From: CAZWCE01 sp964632505
Lineage (GTDB): Bacteria > Planctomycetota > Planctomycetia > Pirellulales > Thermoguttaceae
DNA: 5,492 nt
Assembly: GCA_964632505.1 (NCBI GenBank)
Contig: CAZWCE010000057.1
Span: 1 to 5,492 of the forward strand
Direction of reading: 5' to 3'
Part shown: positions 4,524-5,492 of the stretch, piece by piece
How the letters are laid out: the number at the start of each line of letters is the position of its first letter
How positions within the stretch are numbered: the stretch's first letter is position 1
The notes under the pieces: model-generated
Databases searched by the model: none
Told to the model about the DNA's origin: nothing
The model's input: the letters and a program-made list of their open reading frames with translations, nothing else
Made by a program: the position numbers and the translations under genes

Positions 4524-5492
4524 GCTGCACCTCCCGGGCTGGTGCGGTGAATCGATAGATCTCCGGCAGTATCCCCCAGCGACGCAGATATTTTTCACCC
4601 AGCCGCTGCATCGACTCCGACTTCCCGGCCAGGGTACAGGCGTTTCTTCGCACCTCGAACGTCAGCGACCGGGTTCGCCCGCGACCGGTCAGCGAAAAAT
4701 GCAGCTTCACCTGCAATACGACGATGTCCTCGAATCCGTAGAGCCGCAGGTTCAGGTCCGCCATCATCAGATCGTGGATCGATTCCCCCTCGGTCGCCGT
4801 GATCGTGATCACCTCGTTGCAGTGGTTCGGGATCGCGATCGTCATCGCCTTGAGGTGCACTCGCTCGATGCCGTCCTCCGGATCGGTCGGCGTGCGGAAG
4901 TTACTGTATTTCAGCGGATCCAGTCGGTATATCGTTCCGCCGGGAGACATTTCCGGCAGCGTCTTCTGCAGGATTTCTTCGGCGAAGATCGCTTGGACCG
5001 CCTCGCGAATCGCCCGACCGCCTTGCGCATAGGTCTCCAGCGAACGGCGATCGAACACGAACACCAGAGGAAACGACGGTTTTTCGCAGCAGGGCACCAG
5101 TGTACGATCTTCATTCCAGACCCGATAGCGGTGTGTGTAGTCGCTTAATCGTACGAAAAAGTACTCCTGCTCGCCGCGCGTAAAATGTTCCGCTTTGGCG
5201 AAGTGGCCGCGCCCTTCTTCGGCGACGAAGAATTCGCTCAGCCGCTTCTCCAGTCGGGCCAGGCCGGTCTCGGAAGTGTCGGCGACGCAACCTGTCGGGC
5301 AATGGCGACGCACCCAAAAGCGCTGCGGCAGTTGGTCCGCCTCCACGAAACGCACCGCCTCGTTCCACGCCTCGGGCATTTGAAGATGCAGGAACAACGC
5401 GCGGTCGTACCGGCTGTCGATGTTTTTCAAGATTTCCGTGAACCGCTCGGCCGCCGTCTCGCGTAGTAGAACGCGGAGCCCGTGTTCGCCGG
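4513..5492 (-). CDS. unrecognised protein, C-terminal 325 residues (5' end outside window)
   Basis: The frame is open to the right edge of the window, so the true start is not visible; a TTG at 5430 is not needed as a start because coding-like sequence (L-R-V-L-L-R-E-T-A-A-E-R-F-T-E-I) continues upstream of it. I do not recognise the family. Numbering from the first visible residue: an alpha-helical part (about 1-100), a Cys pair at 64 and 68 and a C-C at 134-135 that might bind metal, a hydrophobic strand L-V-F-V-F-D (142-147), a helical region to about 180, then P-T-D-P-E-D-G-I-E-R-V (201-211) leading into a beta-rich C-terminal half with R-S-L-T-F-E-V (274-280) and Y-L-R-R-W-G-I (301-307). 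No signal peptide or membrane segment is seen in this part. It overlaps the zinc-ribbon gene by 11 bp and is clearly cotranscribed with it, suggesting joint function. Confidence 0.7.
   Translation of the reverse strand, partial: GEHGLRVLLRETAAERFTEILKNIDSRYDRALFLHLQMPEAWNEAVRFVEADQLPQRFWVRRHCPTGCVADTSETGLARLEKRLSEFFVAEEGRGHFAKAEHFTRGEQEYFFVRLSDYTHRYRVWNEDRTLVPCCEKPSFPLVFVFDRRSLETYAQGGRAIREAVQAIFAEEILQKTLPEMSPGGTIYRLDPLKYSNFRTPTDPEDGIERVHLKAMTIAIPNHCNEVITITATEGESIHDLMMADLNLRLYGFEDIVVLQVKLHFSLTGRGRTRSLTFEVRRNACTLAGKSESMQRLGEKYLRRWGILPEIYRFTAPAREVQHAG

Overview
The window looks like an early (recombination and replication) region of a tailed dsDNA phage, or of a prophage in a high-GC bacterium. 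Most genes lie on the minus strand, are closely packed, and have strong AGGAG-type ribosome binding sites. Several belong to families typical of phage recombination modules. No structural, lysis or integration gene is visible. The host cannot be named from this sequence alone; the Shine-Dalgarno sites and the HigBA proteins only indicate an ordinary bacterium.

Layout, read in the minus-strand direction (right to left). (1) Positions 5492-3597 hold two overlapping genes I do not recognise. The first is cut by the window edge. The second has a four-cysteine zinc ribbon and a C-terminal helix-turn-helix. They end at a convincing rho-independent terminator (3577-3545). (2) Positions 3596-3344 are a 253-bp gene-free region. 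It carries several copies of a TGCGCA-centred repeat (consensus about AAGTGCGCATCG), an 11-bp perfect inverted repeat, an 18-bp A/T-only tract and a GC hairpin. It could be an operator array or a replication origin. (3) A short sigma-70-like protein (3343-2915) seems to lack most of the region 4 helix-turn-helix. (4) A recombination module follows: RecE/YqaJ-like PD-(D/E)XK exonuclease (2825-2037), Sak4-like RecA-core ATPase (2011-1274), DUF669 ssDNA-binding-like protein (621-181), and the start of a Holliday-junction-resolvase-like nuclease (151-1).

A higBA toxin-antitoxin pair (694-1284) is inserted on the plus strand between the Sak4-like and DUF669 genes. It has its own consensus-like promoter with palindromes over it. 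The 3' end of higA overlaps the 3' end of the Sak4-like gene by 11 bp. Read-through of the phage operon would therefore produce antisense RNA across higBA.

Working model: the exonuclease resects ends, the Sak4-like protein anneals or pairs strands with help from the DUF669 protein, and the resolvase-like nuclease processes branches. The sigma-like protein and the repeat array would control this module, and higBA would be a self-regulated addiction or anti-phage passenger. The least explained parts are the repeat array, the truncated sigma-like protein and the two-gene zinc-ribbon cassette.
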